NCBI GenBank assembly: GCA_963585895.1
Contig: OY757912.1
Span: forward strand, 82,725,154-82,789,153
Reading direction: 5' to 3'
Length of the DNA stretch: 64,000 bases
Source: Sepioteuthis lessoniana
Taxonomy: Eukaryota; Mollusca; Cephalopoda; Myopsida; Loliginidae
The position numbers and the translations under genes were made by a program. The notes beneath the pieces were generated by a model, which was not told where the DNA came from, searched no databases, and worked only from the letters and a program-made list of their open reading frames with translations. Positions 45,358 to 57,646 of the stretch are shown piece after piece. How positions within the stretch are numbered: position 1 is the stretch's first letter; the number at the start of each line of letters is the position of its first letter.

Positions 45358-45578
45358 TCGGTTTCTTAGTTTAATGACAGATCAACCTTCTTGGGTTATT
45401 TAATGCTAAAGCCATCTTTGTAAAAGAACAGTAATGGCGCTAACGCTAACTGGGAGGGATAAGAGGTCCATATTTTTCACAAAGGTATTAGTTCAAAAGT
45501 GAGCGTAACAACGCGACTGAAATTCGAACTCGGTAAGTACGATATCGCGATCCAGCACGTTAGCCACTAAAAACTCAA
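45358..45578 (-). repeat. SINE3, full length (left of a head-to-head pair)
   Basis: Antisense. Tail 'gtttaatgacagatcaacct' with 'gggttatttaatgctaaag', a diverged central block ('cacaaaggtattagttc'), and a head with B-box-like 'cgagttcgaatttcag'. Confidence 0.75.
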
Positions 45579-45587
45579 TACAGAGTG

Positions 45588-45818
45588 TATGGAGGAATCC
45601 TCGTGGTAAAGTGGCTCATATGATTGATTGCGGCATCGTAGTAAATGAGTTCGAACTCCAGTCACGCTATAACGTTCACTTTTGGACTAATTACCTTCGA
45701 GAAATGTATGAACTGCTTCCTCCTCCTAAGAGTTTAATAGTACCACTACTGTCTTTTTACGAAGATGGCTTTGGGATTAAATAACCCACGAACGTTGGTA
45801 TGCCATTAAAAGAAAGAA
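45588..45818 (+). repeat. SINE3, full length (right of the pair)
   Basis: Sense. Head 'cctcgtggtaaagtggctca', B-box-like 'gagttcgaactccagtc', and tail 'gggattaaataacccacgaa', 'gttggtatgccattaaaa' with (AAAG)n. It is followed by (GA)n and the (TG)n at 45838-45869. Confidence 0.8.
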
Positions 45819-45836
45819 AGCGAGAGAGAGAGAGAG

Positions 45837-45837
<1 letters not shown>

Positions 45838-45869
<32 letters not shown>
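45838..45869. repeat. (TG)n microsatellite
   Basis: TG dinucleotides after a GA tract. Confidence 0.95.
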
Positions 45870-45943
45870 TGCATAGTTGAAAAATATACTGTGATAAGCA
45901 AATAAAACTGTTATGATCTTCCAAGTAGAATTAAAGATAATTA

Positions 45944-46182
45944 ACCGAACCATTGTCCTAATGGTTAGAGTGTTCGCCTAAGGTCTGGGAGACCAGGGTT
46001 CATACCAAAGACTCAAAAAATAGTACTTGATGCCGCCTTGCTTAACACTCAGCATTATAAGGTAAGAATCAAGGGTAAAGTGGAACAATCCCAGGAAAGG
46101 AGTAGCGCCATCCTCTACGCCTCGGTGTAGTAGCTATTAAAAAGGGATCTTTCGAGTCACCCTCGACTAAGGTCGACTAAAA
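45944..46182 (+). repeat. SINE2, near full length, B-box deleted
   Basis: The head 'ccgaaccattgtcctaatgg' keeps the A-box side. 'ccagggttcataccaaagac' shows loss of the B-box core. The body and 3' end 'gtcaccctcgactaaggtcg' are complete. Confidence 0.8.
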
Positions 46183-46335
46183 CTAAAGTAAAGATTAAAT
46201 TAGGTGCATCACTTTACCTCCGATATGCCAACTGAATTTTTTCGAGTGTTTCTGCTTACAATTATTAACCTCCGAGTGTAGCTTTCAAAACAAAATTTAA
46301 CAAATTCAAAAACATTTACGGCATTGAAATAAGGG

Positions 46336-46631
46336 AGGCGGTCGCGGTGTGATGGTTATCGTCGTACGAAATGGACACGGTGACCAGAGTTCAAATCCGA
46401 GACAAGGCTTTTTGCATTTCCAATAGCGCTAATACTTCTGAAAAAGATATAAATGCAACTATTCTCCCTGCAACTATGGGTAAATAGTAGGGCAGGCTAG
46501 GTTCTTTAATCTTGGTTAGGCCACCGGTCTAGGAGAAGGAAAACTCTAAATTCAAACATGTTAAACTCGGCTTAAAAAAGTTGACCTCATGTCATATTCT
46601 GAGCGTGCAGATGGGTTGGTAAATACATATG
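46336..46631 (+). repeat. SINE1, full length
   Basis: Head 'gcggtgtgatggttatcgtc', B-box-like 'agagttcaaatccgag', a diverged central block, body 'ctatgggtaaatagtagggc', and a 3' end 'gggttggtaaatacatatg' identical in layout to 26888-27130. Confidence 0.85.
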
Positions 46632-47137
46632 TCACTGAGTTAATAATTCCTGTTTGCATTATTAAATTAGAGATGTTAATGTCATCTTTCAAGACCTAAG
46701 ATTAACAGTAATGAATTTAACTGAAACAATTTTTTTAATTAGATATTTACTGCGAGTAAAAATTTCAAAAGACGCAACCCGGGTTGGCTCACTTTCTTTT
46801 TCATCAAATCAGGAGCAGCTGAGTGTTATACGTATTCCCTGACTAAAGTCAATAACCAAATTCACTCCAGATTTCGTTGTTGCCGCCAGGTGGAGATAAA
46901 ATGAAATAAGAACAATGATCACTACATTCCGTCTGACACAGATCCTATCACCCTTTCACCGGCCACTCCACAAGAACCTTCCTACTCCTCGAAAACAGAT
47001 CATATCCGTGATATACCAACGCTAAACACAAAGACAAGAGAAACTCATCCACACATAACATCTAATATATTCAATACGCATTTCAGTACCAATGATATCA
47101 AAAGAAAGAACACACGAATGTGTCTCGACAGATAAAA

Positions 47138-47174
<37 letters not shown>

Positions 47175-47335
47175 TCCATGAAAAAAACAGTATATAGAAG
47201 GGGTACAAAAATAGAAAAAGGCCCAACTGCCGACAAAAAAGGCCTACCACGTGGCAATACCACCACGTAGCCCATCTTTCCCTTGCAGCACCAGAGATAA
47301 CGTCTCAGTGTTCAAATAACAGAGGCAAATAGAGG
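46632..47335. other. Mixed stretch with (CA)n at 47142-47170
   Basis: Moderately GC-richer 46780-47340. A minus-strand frame at 47045-47275 crosses the (CA)n and looks accidental. No gene seen. Confidence 0.35.
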
Positions 47336-48450
47336 TTAAGAAGAGATTTCTGGAACTGTTATGTAACACCCTACGAGTCCCCTAACGGACATGTCAGTTC
47401 TCTGTAGGGGAATAATTATCCCTACAATCCTTTTTTAAAATCAAGATTTAATATTTACCCGAACAATAGCATGTATTGTTAAATTTGTTAGGTAACCCAT
47501 GAACTGCTCAGGATTACATTTAATTGTTTTCACCTCAAGATATTGATTTTTATTAGACCGAATGCTTCCACTTTATTTGATATCAATGTTGTCCGTCAAG
47601 GAGTAAATGTTTGCGTATTTAATATTTATATGAAACTCTTCAGGTGAGTGTTGAAGATTAAACATTATACAACTACATCAACAACCACTGTTCCACGTAA
47701 GTTCTGCCATTTATCATCCTAGATTAAAATTTATGGATCTCAATAAACTCTAATTCTTGAGGTTCCGTCTGGGATATACTATTTATCAGAATACTCTTGA
47801 AGACAGAAGGTTTTGGAATTAAAGTGATATACAGTACGAGTAAGAAGCATTTGAACATTTGCAAAATATTTATTTGATATACGCCTCGGGTGATGGGTTT
47901 CGATGTCGACTTAACAATTACTAAGAAAAGATACTTATTTCCAAACATTTACAGCATAAAAATATAAATGAAAGTGTATTGTCTTAATACATGGCAGCTG
48001 CAGCAGCGGCTTGGAGATATAAAAGACAAAAGGTCCTAAATCCCTGTTTCTTTTTTATTCTGATCTCCTCTTGGGAAAATGCTTCTGGGCTCCTACACAC
48101 ACAAGCCACACCTAAATTAATCACTTTTCATCTAAGTTTTACAGAAATACCTAAAATGTAAAACTATGATATTTACTTGTTTTGATGACTAAATGTTTAT
48201 ATTGTGGTGCAGATCAATCGGGTTTTGTCGTTATTGTATACTATTGTTCACCACATTAATTTCAAACTCAGTTTAATGTTAAACTATTTCAGGTAATTAA
48301 ATCAAAAACTATTGTAATCCGCAATAAAAAAATTTCTTACATTAGCAACAAGTTTATGGTTTAACCATAACTAAGAATTCACGATTGCAATAGCTGCTTG
48401 GACACCTTTTTCCCAACCCTTTATAGGCCCTTCACAACCTTGTTTTGAAA
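47336..48450. other. AT-rich stretch with a short palindrome near 47400-47425
   Basis: 'gtaggggaataattatcccta' region is self-complementary. No repeat family or gene recognised. Confidence 0.35.
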
Positions 48451-48451
48451 T

Positions 48452-48502
48452 CTTGATACCATATAACTATGTGCAAATTATTTGTATTCAGAATATTTAT
48501 TT
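48452..48502 (+). repeat. R1 internal-unit fragment
   Basis: 'gataccatataactatgtgc' with 'aaattatttgtattcagaat' matches R1 sense units. Confidence 0.5.
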
Positions 48503-49790
48503 ATCGTAGCCGTCCCGGCTACTCAAACCTAAAATTCCCGATTTAGAGAAAACGCTGAGTCACCCGTGATGTCGACCAACAACAACGTCATGCCTACGTA
48601 TACGAGTGAACCCACGAATTATTTTTCGAAAGGGATTAATTCTGCCGGCTATTCGGAAACAGTTCGTAACCACAGGATAAAATACATTATATTTAAAAGC
48701 TCCTCTTCGAAGTACAGTGAAGTATTTCATTATTACTTATATTTAATAGAGGAACTTCCGGTACGCGGTAGCACAGAAGCCCTTTCCCTCTGACCATAAA
48801 AGAAGCAGTCCTTTACTTTTATATAAGCATAGCTGGAAGCGACTGAAAAATCAGAGAGCGGTGTAGACTTTCAACCAATCACCGGGGCTTTCTCATTCAA
48901 ACAACCCTTCTCAGGATTAATTTCAGAAAATCTTCAAGCAGTCTTTTTATGGGCTGATTTCAGAAAGTCTGGTCTCCTCACTACATTTCTTTGCAGATAC
49001 CACGTGACGACGACGCAGCAGTCAGCCACACTTACAGTCAACCAGCAGCCCCTGCTCCAGCGTCAGTAAGCCGCAGACAACTGCAGACCAGTTGCGGCAT
49101 CACTAAGCAGCAGGCACTTGCATTAACTGCTGCACTTGTTCCGGCATCACCAATCACCAGCACCTGCAGACCAGTTCCTTATTCACCGAGCAGTCAATCC
49201 TGAACCACCAACAAACTAGCACCTGCATCATCCGTTGCTGCCGACCAGATTATGTAACAACACCCTAATCCACAAGTGATCACTTTGCTCGGACTAGCAC
49301 AAGCACTTCGAGGCCACATCAACCCCTACTACCGTTAACCAAGGATTGCATAAAATGGGACATCGATCATCCAGCCTTTGCAACCAATGCGTCCACATCT
49401 TCGACCGTATTCAGCTACGTCTACAACCAGACCATATAGTTACACCTATGATCTGCACCAAGCACCGAGACCATCCTTAAGATCCTCCTGATCCTCTAGA
49501 TGCGTTGTCGCCAAAAACTTATAGACAGTCGAATCTACAATATTCTACTGCACAAAATTTCAACATCTCAGAGACTCTATACAACACAAATATTATCCAG
49601 AAACTGCGAGTCTACATCCATGCACATCTTTCGTGTACGATTCACTCAATAAAAACCTGAGATTTAAACTTATCCACTTGTCCTTGTCATTTGTCAAGTC
49701 CTCTGTCAATCACTCACACATCATTTACAAACGTTTACGGAATCGACGCATTTCTCAGTCCCACAACAACTCGAAGCCATAATTGTTTAC
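48503..49790. other. GC-richer segment, possible LTR-like end near 49640-49720
   Basis: 48990-49260 is rich in CAG/CAC (Q-, P- and A-rich open frame 48991-49203), which looks like low-complexity sequence. 'caataaaaacctgag' (near 49650) followed by a T/C-rich stretch could be the R/U5 part of an LTR. No partner was found. Confidence 0.3.
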
Positions 49791-49795
49791 GAAGG

Positions 49796-50225
49796 ATTAT
49801 TATTATTAGTTACTTGAGATCATATAACTGCTTGCAAATTATTGTTGTTGATAGGAATAATTAAAACCTTATGACTGTGTACAAACAAATGATTATTATT
49901 AAATAAGAATAGTTACTTTAGACTATATAATTGTTCATAGATTATTAGTATTAGATATGAATACTTGATATCATATAACTGTGTGCAAACAAATAATTAT
50001 TGACCCCAAAAAGTGCAATTAAAAATAGAGTATTGAAAATATAGCGATGGTTATAATCAAACATTTACAAATTAATAAAATTTTGGTATTAAATAACCCA
50101 TAAGGATTTGATATGCTATTAAATTAATAAACCAAAACTTTACAAAAGAATCAAATTTTGACATTAAATAACCTATAAGGAGTTTATATGCCATTAAAAA
50201 ATAAACCAACCCAATCCAATCCAAA
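49796..50225 (+). repeat. R1 sense copy with two tail modules in tandem
   Basis: Internal units ('catataactgtgtgcaaaca'), then the tail 'ttggtattaaataacccata' ending near 50145. A second tail, 'gacattaaataacctataag', ends in (CCAAT)n-like A-rich sequence at about 50225. Confidence 0.75.
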
Positions 50226-50684
50226 CAGTATGCTAAATGATAAACTTGTATTCTTTGTATTTTTAGAGATATTGATTCACCTTAGCTAAGTATAGTAGAA
50301 GCCTGAATTAGGATAATGCAGGCTAGAGACATTTTGTTATACCCCTCTTTCATATAAGAACAAGTTACCTACCTTGAAAATTAGTATTTGGAATACTGGA
50401 TTTTATTTGGGTGTAAATACTGCCCTCTGTTGCTAGCAGAAAAATGCACATTTTCATATATATCGGGAAGTTTGACCTCACGTTTTTATAAGAATGTAGT
50501 GGTCAGTACCACTAGCTGAAACTGACCTTGTTCGTTTTTAGCTAGTAATACAATCCCATCTATAAATCATTGAGGTCAGAAAACCGGTTGTCATGATTAC
50601 ATAGAGTCGAAGGAAATTGAGTAAATTCAAGCTTTAATGAATATGAATGGAGACAAAATCAGCGGTAAGAAAAGCTAGCCTTAC

Positions 50685-50850
50685 TTGTGACGTATAAGCT
50701 ACTAGTTCCCGAATCAGCTTTCTTTTTATAAGTTTTAGGAAGATCAAATGAAAATCATTTTTTTATCTACTCTTTAAAATACGACTGGTGATTAGTAAAA
50801 AGTATTATTTGGGATCACTTGGTATGTTCTGTACTACTTCCACCTTTTTT
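50685..50850 (+). repeat. R4 direct repeat, copy 1
   Basis: 'agctactagttcccgaatca' to 'ggtatgttctgtacta' matches 51950-52110 in order and orientation at roughly three quarters of positions by eye. A partial third copy of the end lies at 50895-50975. Confidence 0.5.
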
Positions 50851-51239
50851 CTTTCTTTTTTTCTTCTTCTGGCTTTTTCCTGAAGACTACTGATATTTAA
50901 GGTGTCAAAAAACAACTGGTGATGGGTCAATATTATTTAAAATCAAGTGGTATGTTCTCAACTAAATTCACCTTGTGTATTATTAAGCCATAATGAATTT
51001 GAATGGAGATAAATTCGAAAATAAAAGACCAAATTCAAACGTTACTTACATTAAACAAGTTACTAAATTAGGTTTAACCAAATTAATTATGTACCGAATA
51101 GATACATCTATTGTATTCCAAGATGCACTCATTATATACAAAAAGGTTTATTTGTTATTTTGTGTGTATGTGAATTTGTCAGGAATGAATAAAAAATAAA
51201 AAAGACAATAACATAAATAATGAAATAAATAAATGCGAA

Positions 51240-51800
51240 AGTAGCAGTTTCCCAGGAAGTCTCTAACAGGAAATGCAATCTACACATGCCTGAAAACATG
51301 AGCTTCCTGGAGTCAAAGAGAAACTCTTTGAGATACTTTTAGTCTCTCGATTTGGACGATTCTTTTCTCTTGACTGCTAGTAGAGAACGCACGTTCTGGA
51401 TAAGTCCCGGGGCCTAGCAGCCCATTGCGTCTCCTGCTAGTAGCAGTGAAACACATGACGGACCCTCAACTTATAATTTGCCAAAGATAATTCCCTTACG
51501 TTCTTCAAATGCCTTGTCTGGGGAGCCTGACTATATATACTGGTTCAGGAAAACATTTTACTCCATAGAATAGTCGTAAACACCAAAAATAAAATTTTAG
51601 TCTTAAGGTATCACTGTCTTTTCTCTTCTTTTCTTAATTCCTTTAACAGCTTCGGTTGGCAAAAAGTGGACGAGTCAATGGGGTGAGAAGAAGAAAAGGA
51701 GTCAGTTTACAAGCCTCAGAATCTCCCAACAATACCAACAATAACTACAACCACAATAAACCTCTTCTTACACCCCGAGCGATGCAACTAATCGCAGTTT
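51240..51800 (+). other. Unidentified segment with TATA- and AATAAA-like signals
   Basis: Moderately GC-rich. 'ctatatatactggttcag' near 51531 and 'aataaaattttagtc' near 51589 are spaced like the promoter and poly-A signal of an LTR. It lies between the two R4 repeats. No LTR pair was seen. Confidence 0.25.
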
Positions 51801-51949
51801 GATATTAAACTGTTTATAAGAAAGACGTAAATAAATTCCATGATGAAAGAAGCTGTCGTGAGTTTGGTTGTCAGTGTCTTTGATCTTTCACTACTTCTTT
51901 GCCGTCAGGAAGAGCAGTTCACCTGCCATAGAGTCTTGCTTGTAAGTAT

Positions 51950-52115
51950 GATCTGAACTACTAGTTGCTGAATAAGCTTTCTTTTGATATGTTTTAGGTG
52001 GATCAAATGAAAAGTTTTGTTTCTTTGATTTTTTAAAAAATTAGTCTTTAAAAATGACTAGTTAGTATTTTTTGGGATCCCATGGTACGTTCTCTACAAC
52101 TTCCATCTTGAGTTT
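51950..52115 (+). repeat. R4 direct repeat, copy 2
   Basis: 'tgaactactagttgctgaat' to 'ggtacgttctctacaactt'; partner of 50685-50850. Confidence 0.5.
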
Positions 52116-52885
52116 ATTTCTTAAGTTCTTTGCCTTGAACTTACTTTACTGATATTCAAAGTGTAATCCATTTTGTTTACACTTTCTATTTGCATCACAA
52201 CTGCTTTCATCTCGTGAATGCCATAAGCACAAGAGATATCACGGCTGCAGCAATATGCTGGAAAATGAAGCAGAACCTGTTGTATCTTTTATTTTCCTAT
52301 TTATTTATTTTTCTTCTTTTCTTTAATTAATTTATCATTTGTCAATTGTTTCCATCTCTCATTTAATTATATTCTTTTTTGGTTGTTATGACAACAACGA
52401 AGCTTAAAGTAGGCTTTATTTGGTTTTATTGTTAGTTTGTGACTTGCTTGGTTGGTGTTTTTACGGCATATGACTCCTTGTGGGTGGTTGGTTGTATGAT
52501 ATAACTATATAATATACGGCCAACAATTATAACTTAGTCCAGAAGGGAGTGAAATACTGTTTTTATGACGACTGGTAGATAGTCGGGATTAACAACTCTG
52601 TTAAATAGTAGAGAAATAGGTTGTGAGCAAGGAAAATAGTTTAAGCAAAGTCCAAATGAGTTCAAATAAATTTGGGAGAATTCAAATAATATAAAGGAGA
52701 GAAAAAACACTCATTGAAGATTTATATGCGCAAGCAGTACATGTTGAAATACAACTTAAAGACAAAACAAAACAAACGATAGTTAACCAATTAAAAAGGG
52801 AATATGCATGAAAACGCTTTACTTCTTTTATTCATTGCTTGGTTTAGCAGTACTAACAAAAGCGTTGTTTACTTATTTCTTTTAC

Positions 52886-52887
<2 letters not shown>
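52116..52887. other. AT-rich stretch, no feature seen
   Basis: No shared repeat. The fragment 'ttggttggtgtttttacggc' near 52450 resembles an R1 tail but stops after 30 bp. Confidence 0.35.

Positions 52888-52938
<51 letters not shown>
52888..52938. repeat. (CT)n microsatellite
   Basis: About 24 CT dinucleotides. Confidence 0.95.
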
Positions 52939-52939
<1 letters not shown>

Positions 52940-53150
52940 CGTATATACATATATTTATCTTTTTCCTTCCTTCTTTCTTTCAATCTTTCTTTCTTCTTCA
53001 TCGAAACAGATGATAATGATCTTAAGTAGAGCATTATCGTTTCCCCCTCTCTCTCTCATACGTATATATTTTTCTCTTTTTTCTTCTTTCTTTCTTTCAT
53101 CGAAACAGATGATAATGATCTGAAGTAGAACATTATCGTTCCTCTCTCTC
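52926..53150. repeat. Tandem duplication of a ~110-120 bp unit
   Basis: Two units, each with (CT)n, 'catacgtatata', a T/C-rich run, then 'tcatcgaaacagatgataat' and 'cattatcgtt'. The second begins near 53047. Confidence 0.8.
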
Positions 53151-53159
53151 TCTCCCTTT

Positions 53160-54700
53160 ATTATGTTTGCTTCTTTTTTCTCTCTGATGTGTAGTACGTT
53201 CACTTTTTTCCTTCTCTTTCTTTTCTTCTCAACTAAAATAGAAATGTCTATTATTTATCTGTGGTGATGACAGGGTGTAACATTCGAACATTCATGTCTT
53301 ATCCTACAAATATTATACATTATTTACAAAATGATTAGTTAATGGAAAATGTGTACTTATGTATATTGTTTTTGGTGTGTGTATGTGTGTGTATTATATG
53401 AGGGAATTTTATAAACAATTGAATAATCTCGTCTGTCAAGATTCCGAAGGAAATTGGAAGTTAATAGTATGTTCATATTCATTTGAGAATTATGAGAATG
53501 CAATAAAGAAAACAGAAGGAATTATTATGTGTAGGGAGACAGTAAATAATCATATCCCTTAGATAATTTACATGTATGTTTGGGGCCGTAGGGTGCCACG
53601 TGGCAGTTCCAGAAACCGTTTTTCGACCTCTATTAGCTTCTGTTCTTTGAGCAGTAGAGACATTGTCTCTGACTCTACCATATGGCTATATTACCTACAC
53701 CATCAAGTAAACCTCTTTTTATTTTTTTACCCGCTTCTACTTACTGTTTGTTCATTAAATAATATGTGTATAGCATTGGAAAAAAATTATATGGCAAACA
53801 TACGCAACATTAACAAAAAGATTTACGTATGCTAGACGTTGTTTTGTATACAATTTTTACCAATTTAACACGTGTTAAAAAGTGAGTTTTAAAAGTTAAT
53901 TACACCTAGGCTATAGTAGCAGAACAGATTCAGCAGTGAACCAAGTCTGGAGGAGTAGTGGAGAGAAAGAAAGGTAGGGAAAAAAGAAGAAGCAAAAAAA
54001 AGGAAAGGCAGTGTTAGCTCTACTACCAACCAGCAAAAAAAAAAAAAAAAGAAAAAAAAAAAAATGACCACGACTATATTTCAAAAATAAAACCACAGTT
54101 TTCCCACAAAAATGAATTTATTCCCGGAGAAATAAATTTTTACAAATAAATTCTACCACCCGCATTGCATATATTTCCTCAAACAGGTTGGGTTACACAC
54201 TCATCTCTTTTCGAACATAAAATTAAAGAAAAACATATAATGAAATAATACAAATACGTGTAAACATGAAGAACAAGTAAGGAAAAGCTTTGGAATATAC
54301 TAAGATTTACACGTCGTTGAACTGCAAAGTTGCTAAAACTTATTTGACAGTTTTTAAATGAAATACCATCGCTTGGTAATATAATTCAAAAGTTCTTTTA
54401 CATTTTCTTTTTTTGAGCCACTTCTATCTACCGAAAGTCCGCTAATCAGCTGGTAAAACACTGTATCTAGAGTAGAATATTTCCTCTTCTCTGTTGCCTT
54501 CTAAACAATGCCGTAGGCTGGTCCGAGTTGGTATTCAATCTTCACGTCGAATATCTTCTTTCCTTTTGCTTTAAAATGTCAAAAAGTATCTCTCTCTCTC
54601 TCTCTCTCTAAGAGTAAGCACGTGATACCAAAATGTTCGCTTCTTTGCTGCGTAGAGAAAACCCTCATTCGGTTTCTTTGCGACTTTTAAATTTGTTTTT
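53160..54700. other. Mixed stretch, no gene seen
   Basis: A-rich runs at 54035-54064 and (CT)n at 54590-54609. The open frames here have no family features. Confidence 0.35.
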
Positions 54701-55427
54701 TAAGGTAACGAGAGAAATGACTTACTGCGGAGTCCGAAGAAAACACAAACGTGTCTTGTGTGCAAGGTATTGTTAAGAAAGAAACATGGCTGTTCTTGGA
54801 GGCGCGATTTGTAGGATGCCTGTCTCGTCTCCAGCGAAACGAGAGTTGCGCTCATGCAAATTTTGGCCCGCCTGGACTGGCATAGCTGGGATTTTGTGGT
54901 CACCCTTCTTGCTGATGGTTGGACGGCGGCGAGCGAGAAAAAAAAGTGAGAAAGATACTCTACTTGTATGTCTGTGATTGCTCTCTGTGACAGCCGTGAA
55001 AGGGAGTCCCGAAATCCATTTCCTCCTGCAACCTTGAAGCTACGTACAAGATAGAAGGAACTGCCGGCGGGCATTGGGCTTTTATTTCTACACACTGTAG
55101 TAGAAAGAACTTCGTATTTTTGTTTGGCGCATAAACTAATTTGACCGTTATGGTCGTCGCATATTTTCACCTAATGAGGATGACTTATCCTATTCAGCCC
55201 GGACCATTTTCCCGGACAACATAAAAATGGTGAAAACCCGCCAAACTATCTCTTCCTTAGACCCTTTCGAGCAGGACGGATGTACTTTCTGTCCGCTCCC
55301 TTCATAGCAGCAGAATCACAACACTATGAGGAAAGCTGTCTAATTTATGGACTTTTTGAGTCTACCCTCTTAGACCAAGGGTTCCCAGTTGAACATGAAT
55401 TAGATGCATGTAATCCGCCACTTACAG
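54700..55427 (+). mobile_element. R3, LTR-like region and leader, left part
   Basis: Homologous to 25567-26215 (opposite strand) from about 55110: TTTGGCGC near 55121, 'aggatgacttatcctattca', then a coding-like block with FPVEHELDACN (55340-55420). 54700-55110 would then be LTR-like; the minus-strand open frame there is taken as accidental. The copy is cut at 55427 by the LTR element and continues at 58310. Confidence 0.4.
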
Positions 55428-56090
55428 TGTGGGGTGAAGTGTGCGTAAAAGAAGCGGAATAGATAATGGTTGTAAAACGGCGTGGACAAAATGAACATTT
55501 AAAAACAAGGCGAACGAACGAAAACAAATTTATATTCTATAATATCAAAACTTACATTAATACATGAAAACATAACTAACTCTAACATACTGATAGTGTG
55601 TATATATATGTGTGAGCTCGTGTGTGTATGTGTGTGTGTGTGTGTAACACGACTAAACTACAAAAAGAATTGTAAAATTAAAATGTCTTTTTTCTATGAT
55701 TAGAAACCGGTAGATTTTTAAAGACGGGAAAGCGTCTCATAGTTCTTGTACAATAATGTCTGCGAGGCATGGTGTTGCTGATACGGGGGAATTTGGTCAA
55801 ATAGAAGGTGTTGCCGCTACGAAGGAATTTCGTAAAAGAGTGTTGCCGCTACGACGAAAATTCGTAAAAGAGAGCGAATGTGTTTTAAGACAGCGTATTT
55901 ATAGAAAAAATCGTCTTATCAGTGGCTCAAGACGCAGGACTTGAATTTTCGCGCGCCGACGTAGTTGTAAGCATATCACGTGGTCCTCCTGGCCAATGGT
56001 TTCCCGAGACTGAACATTGAGCGTCCGCCATCTTTGTGGGAACAAGTGGCATACCGCCCAAATTAAATTATAGGAGTGTAAAGTCCTATA
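55428..56090 (-). repeat. Left LTR (3' LTR in element sense)
   Basis: Contains a (TG)n tract near 55622-55645 and three degenerate ~31-36 bp units near 55770-55875 ('gttgccgctacgaagg' type). The plus-strand open frame 55756-55944 lies on these units and is antisense to the element. Confidence 0.85.
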
Positions 56091-57646
56091 TGCCCCCCCG
56101 CAGATTGATAAATATTGAAAATATTTTTCAATATGTTCTCTAACGTGGAGGCAATATTTACGTGACTGTTGACTTTATGAATGCAAGTGTTTTTTTTTTT
56201 TTTTTTTTAGCGTGGGAGTTACTTCGCACTTTATTTGGCATTCCTTGTGGGCACAAGGTGAAATTTTAGTGCTGTTTTGTGAGTGGAACAGCAAGTACTC
56301 AGTGTTTAACTCAATTCGCTGTAATAATGTCTTACGTATCTTGTGTTAGGCTCATTTTAGGATTTGTTGATATTTGAAGTTGTGGAAACTGTCTTTTGTT
56401 TGAGCATTCCATGGAGGTTGTGTTGTGTGCAGTTGAATGAAGTGACAGGTGAATTTCTAGCTAGTTGTTTGTGTTTTTCCAAAAAATTCGGTGTTTCAGC
56501 GTGGCTCGTGGGCACGTATTAACCAACGCCTCGAATTTTCTTGTTGGTGTGCACAATTATATAGCTATCATAATTCCTGTTGTGTTGAAAATTTTCGTAA
56601 TTGAAAGTTGTGTGATGGAATGTTGCGTCAGCTTGGAACAAGTTTCCTTCGGAGTTTTTAGTTGTTGGACGTCTGAGTATTCGTGTTGATTTTTTTGAAG
56701 ATTTGCTTGTCTTCGTTTTCGTAAAATCAAACTTTCAGATGTCTTAGTTTTTGTGATTTGTTTGATAACATTGTATCCGGTGGGTGCTTTTTGGCTTCGT
56801 CACTCTGGCACTCACGGATAGTTTGTCGAATCATGAAGATAGTAAGTGAATTGGCTTGCATTTTGTTGGTATTTGTTCAGAAAATGTCGGGAAATTTTTT
56901 TGGCTGGTGGAGAATATCGCGTAGTCCTGTTCTTCCTTGTTGTGAATGTCGTCCCAATGACAAGTTTGGTAGTAGTAAAAGAAGTGTGTGTCGTCTACTG
57001 ACCAGTCTGGTAGCAGCAGAAGATAGTGTCTTTGGTGGCCAGTAAGATTAGGTGGGCAAGTCAAAAGAGTTGAAGGTTGCCTGATTTTTGGTAGTGGGGA
57101 AAGTGAAGAAATATGCATCGTGTCAAAATTCCTCTCCTCGTGTGTTGTGAAATAAATTCTGCCGTCCTGTTTCTGTGTAGGAGTTTTAGCTTGGAAAATT
57201 TTGTTTAAATTTTTTGCATGTAATTGTTTTATATGAAATTTTTTAATAAGATATTTAAAGAATTTGCATGTGTTCGCCGCTCTTATTTCCAAAAGTTCAC
57301 GCGCCGTGATAGAATTTTCATGTTGTCTTTGAAATGAGTGAAATATATTCTTAAATGTTTCGAACGTTTAGGAAATTTTGTATGCTCATTTTACGTCGTT
57401 GGGTTAACATTTGTGGTTGAGTTTTCTCTCAAGAAGTAAGGTTTCAAATGTTTAGGAGGTAGTGTAGAAAGAGTTCCATGTGCTGTGGGTGTATTTAATT
57501 TATCTTTATATTTTGGTTGTGTGTTCTAAGTAGGGGTTATCATTTTTACGCGTTGTAATAATTTTTTTGTGCTGTTTTTTAAAATGAGAGCTGTTTTTGT
57601 TTTTATGTGTGGTTGCGTGCTTTCACTTGTCGGAAGGTCACCAATT

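Noticed and set aside
48991-49203. Q/P/A-rich open frame as a secreted or regulatory protein
   Set aside because: Low-complexity CAG/CAC-rich DNA, with no start context, signal peptide or family feature.
52804-53029. Overlapping open frames with poly-(SL) as membrane proteins
   Set aside because: They are translations of the (CT)n microsatellite.
54700-55170. 156-codon minus-strand frame ending at a GTAAGT-like donor as a host exon
   Set aside because: The region's right part is homologous to the repeat R3 on the other strand, so a multicopy retroelement explains it better. No protein features were seen.
55756-55944. Two identical 62-residue frames (also 57975-58163) as a duplicated gene
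   Set aside because: They are the same antisense segment of the two LTRs and rest on short tandem units.
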